From B46-G9 sp964548365 (GTDB taxonomy: Bacteria > Desulfobacterota > DSM-4660 > Desulfatiglandales > Desulfatiglandaceae): a stretch of DNA of 64,000 bases. Under the pieces are notes generated by a model that worked only from the letters and a program-made list of their open reading frames with translations, was not told where the DNA came from and made no database searches. Positions within the stretch are counted from its first letter, which is position 1. Each line of letters begins with the position of its first letter. Positions 51,239 through 59,329 of the stretch are shown here, in pieces. The position numbers and the translations under genes are program-made. The stretch spans positions 57,696 through 121,695 of the forward strand of contig CAZJRD010000004.1 of NCBI GenBank assembly GCA_964548365.1, read 5' to 3'.

Positions 51239-51958
51239 ATGAAAGAACCGAAAAATTACATTATTTTTCCCCTGGATGTGGCCTCCTACGAGGAGGCAAT
51301 CCAATATGTGAAGACACTGAAAGGTCATGTCGGCCTCTTTAAAGTGGGACTCGAACTCTTCATCAGCCAGGGTCCGGCGATCCTGAAAGCCGTCTCTGAA
51401 GAAGGGGCTCCCGGGATTTTCCTTGACCTCAAGTTACATGACATACCTGCAACGGTCTCCAGGGCTTTTCAGGCCGCAACCAGGTACCGTCCCATGTTCA
51501 TTACTGTCCATTGCGATGAAGGGGAAGGTATCCTCAAGGCAGCCGCACAGGACAACCCCGCAGGCACGAAGATACTGGCGATTACGGTTCTTACCAGCCT
51601 GAGCAGCAACAACTTGACGCAGCTCGGTTACGACCCTCGATTCGAGGACAACATAATTGACCTTGTCCTCCTGCGGGCAAGAATTGCGCGGGATGCCGGG
51701 TGTCACGGAGTCGTGTGTTCCGGTCACGAAGTGGCAGCAATCAAACAGGAATTTGGTGACGATCTGCTCATCGTGGCGCCGGGTATCCGGCCTTCATGGG
51801 GAGAAGTCTCGCAGGATGACCAGGCACGTATCGTCACACCGCAACGGGCGGTCAGAGATGGTGCGGATTACATTGTCGTGGGCCGTCCTATCCGGGATGC
51901 TTCGGATCCCGTAGCTGCGGCACAACGAATTGCGGAAGATATTGCGTCAGCCCTTTGA
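51239..51958 (+). CDS. pyrF: Orotidine-5'-phosphate decarboxylase
   Basis: 239 residues, the usual length. The catalytic loop FLDLKLHDIPATVSRA has the D-x-K-x-x-D charge network; FPLDVASYEEAIQYVKTL forms the first strand; VAPGIRPSWGEVSQDDQARI and GADYIVVGRPIRDASDP bind the phosphate. It makes UMP from OMP in pyrimidine synthesis. The start has no clear Shine-Dalgarno. It is followed at 19 nt by a MITE copy. Confidence 0.96.
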   Translation: MKEPKNYIIFPLDVASYEEAIQYVKTLKGHVGLFKVGLELFISQGPAILKAVSEEGAPGIFLDLKLHDIPATVSRAFQAATRYRPMFITVHCDEGEGILKAAAQDNPAGTKILAITVLTSLSSNNLTQLGYDPRFEDNIIDLVLLRARIARDAGCHGVVCSGHEVAAIKQEFGDDLLIVAPGIRPSWGEVSQDDQARIVTPQRAVRDGADYIVVGRPIRDASDPVAAAQRIAEDIASAL

Positions 51959-51976
51959 TCATATCTTCTCCCCGGA

Positions 51977-52165
51977 GAGCCAGTTTCAAAATGCTTCCCG
52001 CTTACCGCGGGATTCGAGCTTAAGTCGAAGATCCCGGACTTTGAGCGGGAGAAGGCGATCCCGCCATGGCGGGATTAACCACAGGAATACAGCGAGGTAT
52101 TTCGAGGATTAAACTTTTTGTCTGACGCGAAGATCGGGCAAAAGGGGGCGTTTTGAAACTGGCTC
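51977..52165. mobile_element. MITE-like element copy B, TIR GAGCCAGTTTCAAAA, 4-bp target duplication CGGA
   Basis: 189 bp with the same perfect 15-bp inverted termini as copy A, flanked by direct CGGA (51973-51976 and 52166-52169). Internal structure: CCCGC-TTA-CCGCGGG arm, core AAGTCGAAGATCCCGGACTT (52022-52041), a perfect 18-bp palindrome ATCCCGCCATGGCGGGAT (52058-52075), then AATACAGCGAGGTATTTCGA. No coding capacity. Inserted between pyrF and the KptA-like gene; the right-hand CGGA is part of the latter's CGGAG ribosome binding site. Confidence 0.9.
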
Positions 52166-52177
52166 CGGAGTTTTCCT

Positions 52178-52933
52178 TTGGCCAAGCGAAGGCACCAGAT
52201 AAAGGTCAACGAACTCAGCGCGATGCTTGTCTACATGCTGGGACACCGCCCCGCGGAATTCGGCATTGTTCCGTCGCGCGATGGGTTCGTCCCTTTCAAG
52301 GAACTGCTCAAGGCCCTTCACGAAGAACCTGGTTGGCGCTCTGTCCGCCAATCACATATTAACGAGGTGCTGCTCGGAAAAGACAGGTTTCTCTTTGAAA
52401 CAGAGGGCGGCCGTATCAGGACGCGAGAAAGGAGATGGGATATCCATTTGGAGGACGCTTTTCTTGAAATCCTCCCCAGCATCCTGCTTACCTCGGTCCG
52501 GAGAAAAGCCCATCCTGTTGTCATGGAAAAAGGCGTCATCCCCGCACCTGGAAAACTCCTGGTACTGTCAGCCGATGAATCCATGGCCCGGCGAATCGGG
52601 CAGCGGCAGGACCCTAAGCCGGTTCTCCTCAAGGTGGAAGCGGAGATAGCAAGGAGGGAAGGCATCCTCTTTTATCCGTTTGATACCCTGTATCTCTGCG
52701 GAGAACTCCCGGCAAGATACATCGCGGGGCCTCCGGTGGCAAAAGAGGCTCTCAAGGCCGCTTCAGAAAAAGAGGCAAAATCCGTTGAGGATATACGTCT
52801 TGCCGATGCGTTTTCGGCCGGCACCTTCTCGCTAGATCCGGCCAGGGCTCCTGCTCCTCATCGGACGGACAAGGGAAAGAAACGAAAGGGTTGGAAAGAA
52901 TCTGCCAGAAAAATGAGGAGAAAAAAGGGATAA
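52178..52933 (+). CDS. KptA/Tpt1-like RNA 2'-phosphotransferase homologue, atypical
   Basis: 251 residues. The N-terminal part has the KptA pattern VNELSAMLVYMLGHRPAEFGIVPSRDGFVPFKELLKAL and FLFETEGGRIRTRERR. The C-terminal ADP-ribosyltransferase-like half has PKPVLLKVEAEIARREGILFYPFDTLYLCGELPARYI. KptA/Tpt1 enzymes remove a splice-junction 2'-phosphate using NAD+. Here the usual LRH is LGH, so the first catalytic Arg is Gly, and the LYHGT and HLS motifs are changed (LLTSVRRKA, LVLSADE). Activity may differ or be lost. A Lys/Arg-rich tail ends the protein. Start is TTG 7 nt after CGGAG. It overlaps the next gene (TAATG). Confidence 0.75.
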   Translation: MAKRRHQIKVNELSAMLVYMLGHRPAEFGIVPSRDGFVPFKELLKALHEEPGWRSVRQSHINEVLLGKDRFLFETEGGRIRTRERRWDIHLEDAFLEILPSILLTSVRRKAHPVVMEKGVIPAPGKLLVLSADESMARRIGQRQDPKPVLLKVEAEIARREGILFYPFDTLYLCGELPARYIAGPPVAKEALKAASEKEAKSVEDIRLADAFSAGTFSLDPARAPAPHRTDKGKKRKGWKESARKMRRKKG

Positions 52934-55041
52934 TGAGCCGCCGGAAAAACGATCTTGAAAAATGCTTCTACCCGAGAAACGTCGCAATTATCGGGGTGTC
53001 CTCCGATAAAACAAATCTCGGCAAAAACATCGTCAGCAATCTCCTTGCATTCGGTTACGAGGGAGAAATTCTTTCCATCGGACTGCGGGGGGGCGTGATC
53101 TTCGGGCAAAGGATTTATCCGTCTCTACAGGATATCGACCATCCTGTTGACCTCGCGGTCCTGCTGACGCCCGCCAAAACCGTCCCTGGCCTCCTGGAAG
53201 AGTGCGGCAAGAAGGGTATCAGCAACATTGTGATCGAGTCCGGGGGATTCTCTGAAATGGGAGAAGATGGTCTCCCCCTGGAAAAGGCCTGCGTGGAGGC
53301 GGCGGAAAAGTATCATATCCGCTTCATCGGCCCCAACGGTATCGGAGTTACGAACCTGGAAAACGGCCTGGCCCTGCCGTTCATGCCCTTGAACAGGGCC
53401 CTCTCTCTTGGGCCCGTTTCCATCCTGGCACAAAGTGGGGGAGTGGGTCTGAGCTACCTGGGCTTCCTGGCCGAGGAGAACATCGGAATCAATAAGTTCG
53501 TATCCATGGGAAACAAACTCAATGTGGATGAAAATGACCTCCTGAGCTATCTCATAGAGGATGAGGGGACAAAAATCATACTCATTTACCTGGAGGGATT
53601 TAGGGACGGCAGAAAATTTGTTGAAATCGCCTCACGTTCCAAAAAACCAATTCTCATGCACAAATCCAACCGGTTCAGGGCAAGCGCGAGTATCGCCCAT
53701 TCCCATACGGCCGCCCTTTTTACTGATGATCAGCTTGTGGACCACGCCCTCGATCAGGCCAATTGTGTTCGCGTGAACACCATGGATGACGCCATAGATT
53801 ACGTGAAGATACTCACCTTACCCCCCCTCAAGGGAAACAGGCTCGCGGTGGTATCCCGGTCGGGGGGACACGCGGTCATTGCCGCCGATGCCTGTGCCCA
53901 CTACGGGTTTGAACTCCCCCCCTTTCCAAAGGAATCTCTGGAACGTATTGAAAGTCATTTCCGGGCGAAGGTCATCCGTCTGCAGAATCCCCTGGACCTA
54001 GGTGATCTTTTTGATCTCGACTTCTACGAAAACATCGTGGAGGAGATGCTGAAGCGGGAGGATGTTGACGGCGTTCTCCTCGGGCACGGCTACCATAAAG
54101 GATTCGAGGAGGCGGATTCACGGCTCCTGATCCAGAAAGTGAACCAGCTCGTGGACCGGTATGAAAAACCGGTTGCCGTTGTCATTTTTACCGAGGCCGT
54201 TGAAATCGATTACCTCCGGCGCCATTCAAAGATCCCCATCTTCACGGCACCCGAAAACGCGATGCGGGCCTTTCACCTGTCCCACCGCTGGACATCAAAG
54301 ACGCAGAGGTCTCTTTCGGGTGATTGCACCGTGAGGATTGAGGGAAATCGAATCCGGGACATACTGAAGGGGACAGGTGAGAGGTCCTATCTCTCCCTGG
54401 TTGAGTCCCTGGAATTGATGAAGGCCTGCGGATTTCCTGTGCCGGAATCCCATTTAGCCTCTTCGCCGATCCAGGCGGTCGCGGCCTGGCACTCATTGGG
54501 AGGACCGGTTGCCCTCAAAATCAATCATCCTCATATCTCTCATAAAACAGACCAGGGAGGCATCCTCTTGGATCTCAACAGTGCAGAAGCGATAACAGAA
54601 GGGTTTGAGGCCATGAGGGCAGGAATCCCGTCGGAGCATTTAGAGGTCTTGGTACAATCTATGATTGAAAAAGGCAGGGAGGTCATCTTGGGTGGGAGAC
54701 AGGACGCGGTTTTCGGCCCTGTACTGATGTTCGGACTGGGGGGCTTTTTTGTGGAGGCTTTGGGTGATGTGATCTGGCGGGTGGCCCCCATTCACCGACA
54801 CGATGCCAGGGCCATGATTGACGGTATCAAGGGAAGCAAGATTCTCGGTGATATCAGGGGAGAAAAGCCTTCCGACCTGGAGGCACTCGAAGACCTCCTT
54901 CTCAGGCTCTCACAATTGCTCGTGGACTTCCCGGTTATCCGCGAAATTGACATTAATCCCGTTAAGGTTATGACAGCAGGCCAGGGAGCCATGGCACTGG
55001 ATGCCAGGGTTATCCTCTCTGACGAATCACGAAAGGAGTAG
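52933..55041 (+). CDS. NDP-forming acyl-CoA synthetase (acetate-CoA ligase family, alpha-beta fusion)
   Basis: 702 residues. CoA-binding Rossmann domain (~10-135, YPRNVAIIGVSSDKTNLGKNIVSNLL), succinyl-CoA-ligase-like domains (~150-460, FIGPNGIGVTNLENGLALPF, ILAQSGGVGLSYLGFLAEEN, SHTAALFTDD with the phospho-relay His), and ATP-grasp_5 (~480-700, VALKINHPHISHKTDQGGI, LVDFPVIREIDINPVKVM). These enzymes couple acyl-CoA to ATP formation in anaerobes, or run backward to activate acids; substrate unknown. The ATG overlaps the previous stop (TAATG), and pncB begins 6 nt after it. Confidence 0.92.
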   Translation: MSRRKNDLEKCFYPRNVAIIGVSSDKTNLGKNIVSNLLAFGYEGEILSIGLRGGVIFGQRIYPSLQDIDHPVDLAVLLTPAKTVPGLLEECGKKGISNIVIESGGFSEMGEDGLPLEKACVEAAEKYHIRFIGPNGIGVTNLENGLALPFMPLNRALSLGPVSILAQSGGVGLSYLGFLAEENIGINKFVSMGNKLNVDENDLLSYLIEDEGTKIILIYLEGFRDGRKFVEIASRSKKPILMHKSNRFRASASIAHSHTAALFTDDQLVDHALDQANCVRVNTMDDAIDYVKILTLPPLKGNRLAVVSRSGGHAVIAADACAHYGFELPPFPKESLERIESHFRAKVIRLQNPLDLGDLFDLDFYENIVEEMLKREDVDGVLLGHGYHKGFEEADSRLLIQKVNQLVDRYEKPVAVVIFTEAVEIDYLRRHSKIPIFTAPENAMRAFHLSHRWTSKTQRSLSGDCTVRIEGNRIRDILKGTGERSYLSLVESLELMKACGFPVPESHLASSPIQAVAAWHSLGGPVALKINHPHISHKTDQGGILLDLNSAEAITEGFEAMRAGIPSEHLEVLVQSMIEKGREVILGGRQDAVFGPVLMFGLGGFFVEALGDVIWRVAPIHRHDARAMIDGIKGSKILGDIRGEKPSDLEALEDLLLRLSQLLVDFPVIREIDINPVKVMTAGQGAMALDARVILSDESRKE

Positions 55042-55047
55042 CGAGAC

Positions 55048-56505
55048 ATGTGGTCCCAGTGGGCATTGCAAACAGATCTCTACCAACTGACCATGGTTGG
55101 AGGATACGTCAAGGAAGGGAAAAAAGACCAATGCACCAATTTCGACTACTTTTTCCGTAAAATCCCGGATGACGGCGGATACTGCGTCCTGGCTGGACTT
55201 GCCGATGTCATCGACTATATCCAGAACCTGAAATTCAGCGACGAGGACCTCGCCTATCTGGACAACCTGAATATCTTCTCCAAGGATGTGCTCATGTATC
55301 TTGAAAATTTCAAATTCACCGGCGATCTCTGGGCTATCCCCGAGGGAACAGTAGTCTTTCCCCACGAGCCCCTCATCAGGGTAATCGCGCCCCTGCCCGA
55401 GGCCCAGCTCCTGGAGAGCACCATCCTGAACATCATGAACTTTCAGACCCTCATTGCCACCAAGGGGGCCCGTATGCGCTGGGCCGCTCACGGGGATCCG
55501 GTGATTGATTTCGGCCTCCGGCGTGCGCACGGTCCTGACGGGGCATTGATGGCTTCCCGTGCAGCTTTCATCGGCGGTGTGGAGGGCAGCTCCAACGTCC
55601 TTGCCGGGAAGCTTTACGGAATCCCGGTTCGGGGGACCCATGCCCACTCGTGGGTGGAAAGCTTTCCCCGTGAACTGGAGGCCTTTCGGGCCTACGCCGA
55701 TGCCTACCCTCATGCATGTCTCCTCCTGGTAGACACCTATGATACCCTGCAAAGCGGTGTGCCCAACGCCATCACGGTGGCCCGAGAACTCAGGGAAAAA
55801 GGCTACGAATTGATGGGGATACGGCTGGACAGCGGCGACCTTGCCTACCTGAGCAAAGAGGCCCGGCAGATGCTGGACGAGGCTGGTTTTCAGGATGCCG
55901 TTATTGTTGCCTCCAGCGATCTGGATGAGTGGCTCCTGGAGAGCCTGAAAAGACAGGGGGCAAGGGTGGATATTTGGGGTATCGGCACGCGGCTGGTGAC
56001 ATCGTTTTCATCACCGGCCCTCGGCGGTGTTTACAAATTGACGGCCCTTGACGAAAACGGAGAAAAGATGGTGCCCAAGATCAAGCGCTCAGACAATCCC
56101 GAAAAGATCACCAACCCGGGCCTCAAGAGAGTCTTTCGCATGTTTGATCAACGGGGAAAAATGCGGGGGGATGTCCTGTTTTTCGCAAACGAGCAGATCC
56201 CGACCTCCACCCGCTTTCGCGCCTATCATCCCATGTATTCCCATGTATCCAAGAGTTATCCCAAGGCCTTCCAGATGCAAGAACTCCTCGTCCCCGTCTT
56301 CAAGAAGGGCAAACTTGTTTATGACACCCCATCAGTACAGAAAATCCGGAAAAATACCCTGCAGAACCTTTCCCAGCTGGACGCCGCTTACAAGCGTTTC
56401 CAAAACCCGCATACCTACCACGTGAGCCTCAGCTCACACCTGTTCAAGGCCAAGCAGCGTCTTCTGCGCCTCACCGGGAAATCACAGAAACCGAAAACAG
56501 CATAA
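55048..56505 (+). CDS. pncB: Nicotinate phosphoribosyltransferase
   Basis: 485 residues. TDLYQLTMVGGYVKEGKKDQ (substrate loop at the N-terminus), IDFGLRRAHGPDGALMASRAAFIGG, GTHAHSWVESF (the His phosphorylated from ATP), LVDTYDTLQSGVPNAI and GIRLDSGDLAYLSKEAR (PRPP/phosphate binding) all match. It makes nicotinate mononucleotide in the Preiss-Handler NAD salvage. Placement beside an NAD-using KptA-like gene may be coincidence. Last gene of the pyrF-kptA-synthetase-pncB run; the 103-nt gap after it holds nothing recognised. Confidence 0.95.
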   Translation: MWSQWALQTDLYQLTMVGGYVKEGKKDQCTNFDYFFRKIPDDGGYCVLAGLADVIDYIQNLKFSDEDLAYLDNLNIFSKDVLMYLENFKFTGDLWAIPEGTVVFPHEPLIRVIAPLPEAQLLESTILNIMNFQTLIATKGARMRWAAHGDPVIDFGLRRAHGPDGALMASRAAFIGGVEGSSNVLAGKLYGIPVRGTHAHSWVESFPRELEAFRAYADAYPHACLLLVDTYDTLQSGVPNAITVARELREKGYELMGIRLDSGDLAYLSKEARQMLDEAGFQDAVIVASSDLDEWLLESLKRQGARVDIWGIGTRLVTSFSSPALGGVYKLTALDENGEKMVPKIKRSDNPEKITNPGLKRVFRMFDQRGKMRGDVLFFANEQIPTSTRFRAYHPMYSHVSKSYPKAFQMQELLVPVFKKGKLVYDTPSVQKIRKNTLQNLSQLDAAYKRFQNPHTYHVSLSSHLFKAKQRLLRLTGKSQKPKTA

Positions 56506-56608
56506 CCATCCACACCTCTTCGCTTCTCCCGCCTTCAGCCGGATCTCCGCTGCCTCAGACCAGCTGGCACATCCTTACTCCTCACATTCAAAACTCAAAA
56601 TTAAGAAT

Positions 56609-58183
56609 TCAAGATTGGTTTGTTCGGCCTCCTGGCTTCCCCTCTGCCTTCTCAATATAGAGGGTATAGCCCGTGAACTGGATCTTGGGAAACCTCGCAA
56701 GCACGTCCAAACGGGCCAGATCTTTCTGTGAAACACGCTCCCGCCTCTTGTCGCGAATCACCACGGCAATCAGCCCCGGTTCATCCAGGACACGGGAAAG
56801 TTCACCATGGGAGATATTTCGCATGATCATCCCGGCGTAAAAGCTGATCGTCCCCCTCGCGATATCAACGGTCACCGGCTTGTATCCTACTCTTCTCGCC
56901 TCGGCCAAAATTCGACCAAGCTTTTGGGTTGAGAGGTAATCATTGAGCTGCATGGCGCCCCACCCGAAGCCCACCCAGGAGACGAGACAGCTCCCGACCA
57001 GAAACAGCCACAGGAGACTCTTTCCCTTCTTTTTCAAACTGAGGACAACTATTCCGATGCCTGTCAGGAGCGGAATGATCGCAACAACAGTAAGATGGCT
57101 TGCTTCTTGTGGCAAACGGGCAAAAAGACCGTAGAAAAGACCGCCGCCAAACAGGATAAAGAATATGCCGCTTACCAGGCCCTGCCACGGCGGAAAGCTC
57201 CTCTCACCTTTCTCCCAGGGCGCGGGAAGACCCGCCGCGATCAAGAGGGCCACCGCAGGGAAAATGGGGATGAGATAAATAAAGAGTTTTCCGCTTATGA
57301 GCGATATGAGCACAAAGCCCGGCATGAACCAGCAAAAAGCAACACGCTTCACTCTCTTCGGGGCCCGACGAAAACCGTCCCACAGGAACGGAAGCCACGG
57401 CATGAGGAGCGGCAGCATCACCAGCGCGTAAAAATAGAATGGTTCCGGGTGGCTCCATGATTTCACGGACCTGCCCCAGATCTGGGTCATGAAAACGTTT
57501 TCGAGATAGGCCTTTTGACCGGAAGCGTACAGATACCCGCTCCAAATGAATGCGACCACGAGACCGATCCCCAGCCCATTCAGCAGCTTCAGTCGGCCCA
57601 AACCCTTTTTCCCCTCCTGCAAAAACGCATAGGCCATTGCCCCCAGGAGGGGAAAAGCAAACCCGAGGGGACCCTTTACCATCACGGCGAGGAGCGCGAA
57701 CCCATATCCCCAATAACTCTTTTTCGGGTCTTTCTCATCCACTGCCCGCATGAAAAAGTGAAGAGAGAGCACCACCAGGAGGGCCAGCAGCAAATCCATG
57801 CGAACAATATTTCCTGCAATGAGAAAAAGCATTGAACTGAGAACGATAAGGACCGCCCAAACAGCGCGGCTTTCGCCGATCAGTCTTCGCGAAAACATGA
57901 AAAAAGCCACTGCAAATCCGAGTAAACTCAGGACCGTGACCAGGCGAAAGGAGAACGCGTTCATCCCGCTGATCTTTGACTGTAATGCCAGTGCCCAAAA
58001 ATAGAGAGGGGGTTTATCCGGATAAAACTCGCCGTCAAGGGTGGGAACCATGTAGTTGCCCGTGGTAACCATTTCGCGGGTCACTTCCCCGTAGCGCGCC
58101 TCATCCTGGATCCACAGGAACCTCGGGAAAAACAGGTTCACGCCAAACACCACCACCACAAATATTAGGGGGACGTTCTTCAC
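56609..58183 (-). CDS. ArnT/PMT-type glycosyltransferase of family 39
   Basis: 524 residues with about 11 membrane helices. The catalytic periplasmic loop is WIQDEARYGEVTREMVTTGNYMVPTLDGEFYPDKPPLYFW (~28-67), containing the D-E-x-R-Y and K-P-P-L signature. The C-terminal soluble part is ~440-524 (VTVDIARGTISFYAGMIMRN). Such polytopic enzymes move a sugar from a polyprenyl-phosphate carrier to lipid A, protein or other periplasmic acceptors. Acceptor unknown. Starts 3 nt after the RAYT stop, so it may read through from the transposase transcript; probably an independent gene. Confidence 0.87.
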   Translation of the reverse strand: MKNVPLIFVVVVFGVNLFFPRFLWIQDEARYGEVTREMVTTGNYMVPTLDGEFYPDKPPLYFWALALQSKISGMNAFSFRLVTVLSLLGFAVAFFMFSRRLIGESRAVWAVLIVLSSMLFLIAGNIVRMDLLLALLVVLSLHFFMRAVDEKDPKKSYWGYGFALLAVMVKGPLGFAFPLLGAMAYAFLQEGKKGLGRLKLLNGLGIGLVVAFIWSGYLYASGQKAYLENVFMTQIWGRSVKSWSHPEPFYFYALVMLPLLMPWLPFLWDGFRRAPKRVKRVAFCWFMPGFVLISLISGKLFIYLIPIFPAVALLIAAGLPAPWEKGERSFPPWQGLVSGIFFILFGGGLFYGLFARLPQEASHLTVVAIIPLLTGIGIVVLSLKKKGKSLLWLFLVGSCLVSWVGFGWGAMQLNDYLSTQKLGRILAEARRVGYKPVTVDIARGTISFYAGMIMRNISHGELSRVLDEPGLIAVVIRDKRRERVSQKDLARLDVLARFPKIQFTGYTLYIEKAEGKPGGRTNQS

Positions 58184-58186
58184 TTT

Positions 58187-59164
58187 TTACACTTTCTCCC
58201 TTTTTCGTTTCAGACTGTTCTCAATAGCGGAAGTGGTAACTCCCAATTGCCGTGCAGCCTCTGAAAGCGAAAGCCCAAGATTTTGAACCAGGTCTTTCGC
58301 CAATTCAGATCTCAGCCGGGATACTTCCAATATCCTACTCCCCGAACGAAGCGCATCAATACTTACTTCCCTTTCCTTGCACATCTTCTCAATCAACTCA
58401 CCCGCACGACGAATTGATTCCTCTGATGAAAATTGATATCTGATTTTTTGATCCGCCTCAGTCAATACACTTTCCACAAAATTGCCACTGCCCAAAATCC
58501 GCTCATCACTTTTCTCAAAATTGCCAAGGCGTCTCATGGCCTTTACCGTTGACCAGCCACCCTGGGATCGGATCAAGCCGCCTCCCACCAGATCAGGCCG
58601 CTGACCCTCCTCAACCCCTGCCGTGATATATTTCCTATATGCTCGTCGAGCCTCGCCAACTATGTCGCCGAACCACTTCAAAACATATTCATCGTCTTGC
58701 CATTTTTTCTTAAACCTGCCCATGAGAACCGCGTGTCCGCTCCAGGCATACTTGTCCAACTCGGTAATGCTCTTGACCATTCCTGCCCTGAGAGGGTTCA
58801 GGTGAATGTAGCGAACCAGATCCCTGAAGTATGAATCCTCTTCACAAACTATGGACTTATATCGGTTCTGAAAAAGATGGCCGTGTCTATCATGCCTCCT
58901 GTTAAACGAGATCGCATACCCGGAGAGAAGGCGACGCATATAGGTTGGTAATCCTTGTGGCCCGCTTCGCAAAAGGATATGCACATGATTATCCATAAGG
59001 GCCCAGGCGTAAATAGCAGTCTCTGTTTCAAGGGCAATGTCTCCCATTCTGGTCAAGAAATCTTTCCTATCCCTATCCTCATATACGATTTTTCTCCGCT
59101 CGATACCCCTTACGATGACATGATGCAATGTCCCCGGTGAATCTAATCTTGCTCCTCTCGGCAT
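58187..59164 (-). CDS. REP-associated tyrosine transposase-like protein (Y1 HUH) with DnaA-like C-terminal helix-turn-helix
   Basis: 325 residues. The HUH Y1 transposase domain (~1-155) has MPRGARLDSPGTLHHVIVRGIERRK at the start, HVH in MDNHVHILL and the nucleophilic Tyr in LVRYIHLNPLRAGMV. The C-terminal half carries a DnaA-type HTH (~255-325, LRSELAKDLVQNLGLSLSEAARQLGVTTSAIENSLK). RAYTs are domesticated single-copy relatives of IS200/IS605 that mobilise REP palindromes. It is intact. No flanking IS structure or paired REP is seen at its own ends. A GTAG-type REP lies at 50495. Confidence 0.9.
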   Translation of the reverse strand: MPRGARLDSPGTLHHVIVRGIERRKIVYEDRDRKDFLTRMGDIALETETAIYAWALMDNHVHILLRSGPQGLPTYMRRLLSGYAISFNRRHDRHGHLFQNRYKSIVCEEDSYFRDLVRYIHLNPLRAGMVKSITELDKYAWSGHAVLMGRFKKKWQDDEYVLKWFGDIVGEARRAYRKYITAGVEEGQRPDLVGGGLIRSQGGWSTVKAMRRLGNFEKSDERILGSGNFVESVLTEADQKIRYQFSSEESIRRAGELIEKMCKEREVSIDALRSGSRILEVSRLRSELAKDLVQNLGLSLSEAARQLGVTTSAIENSLKRKREKV

Positions 59165-59329
59165 GCCCTTATCGTCCCTTCCACAGTATTTTTCTCTTGA
59201 TACTGCAGTTTGTGTAATTTGTCAACAACGTCCCCCAAAATTAGCTTTACAGGAGGAAATATTTTTTGTAACTAATTTTCGTCGCAAACAAATACCTCGC
59301 CCGAGTGGATTTGGAAAGGAGATGAAGAG

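Noticed and set aside
58187..59164. The RAYT as mover of the GAGCCAGTTTC elements
   Set aside because: Y1 HUH transposases do not make target duplications or use terminal inverted repeats; these elements have both.
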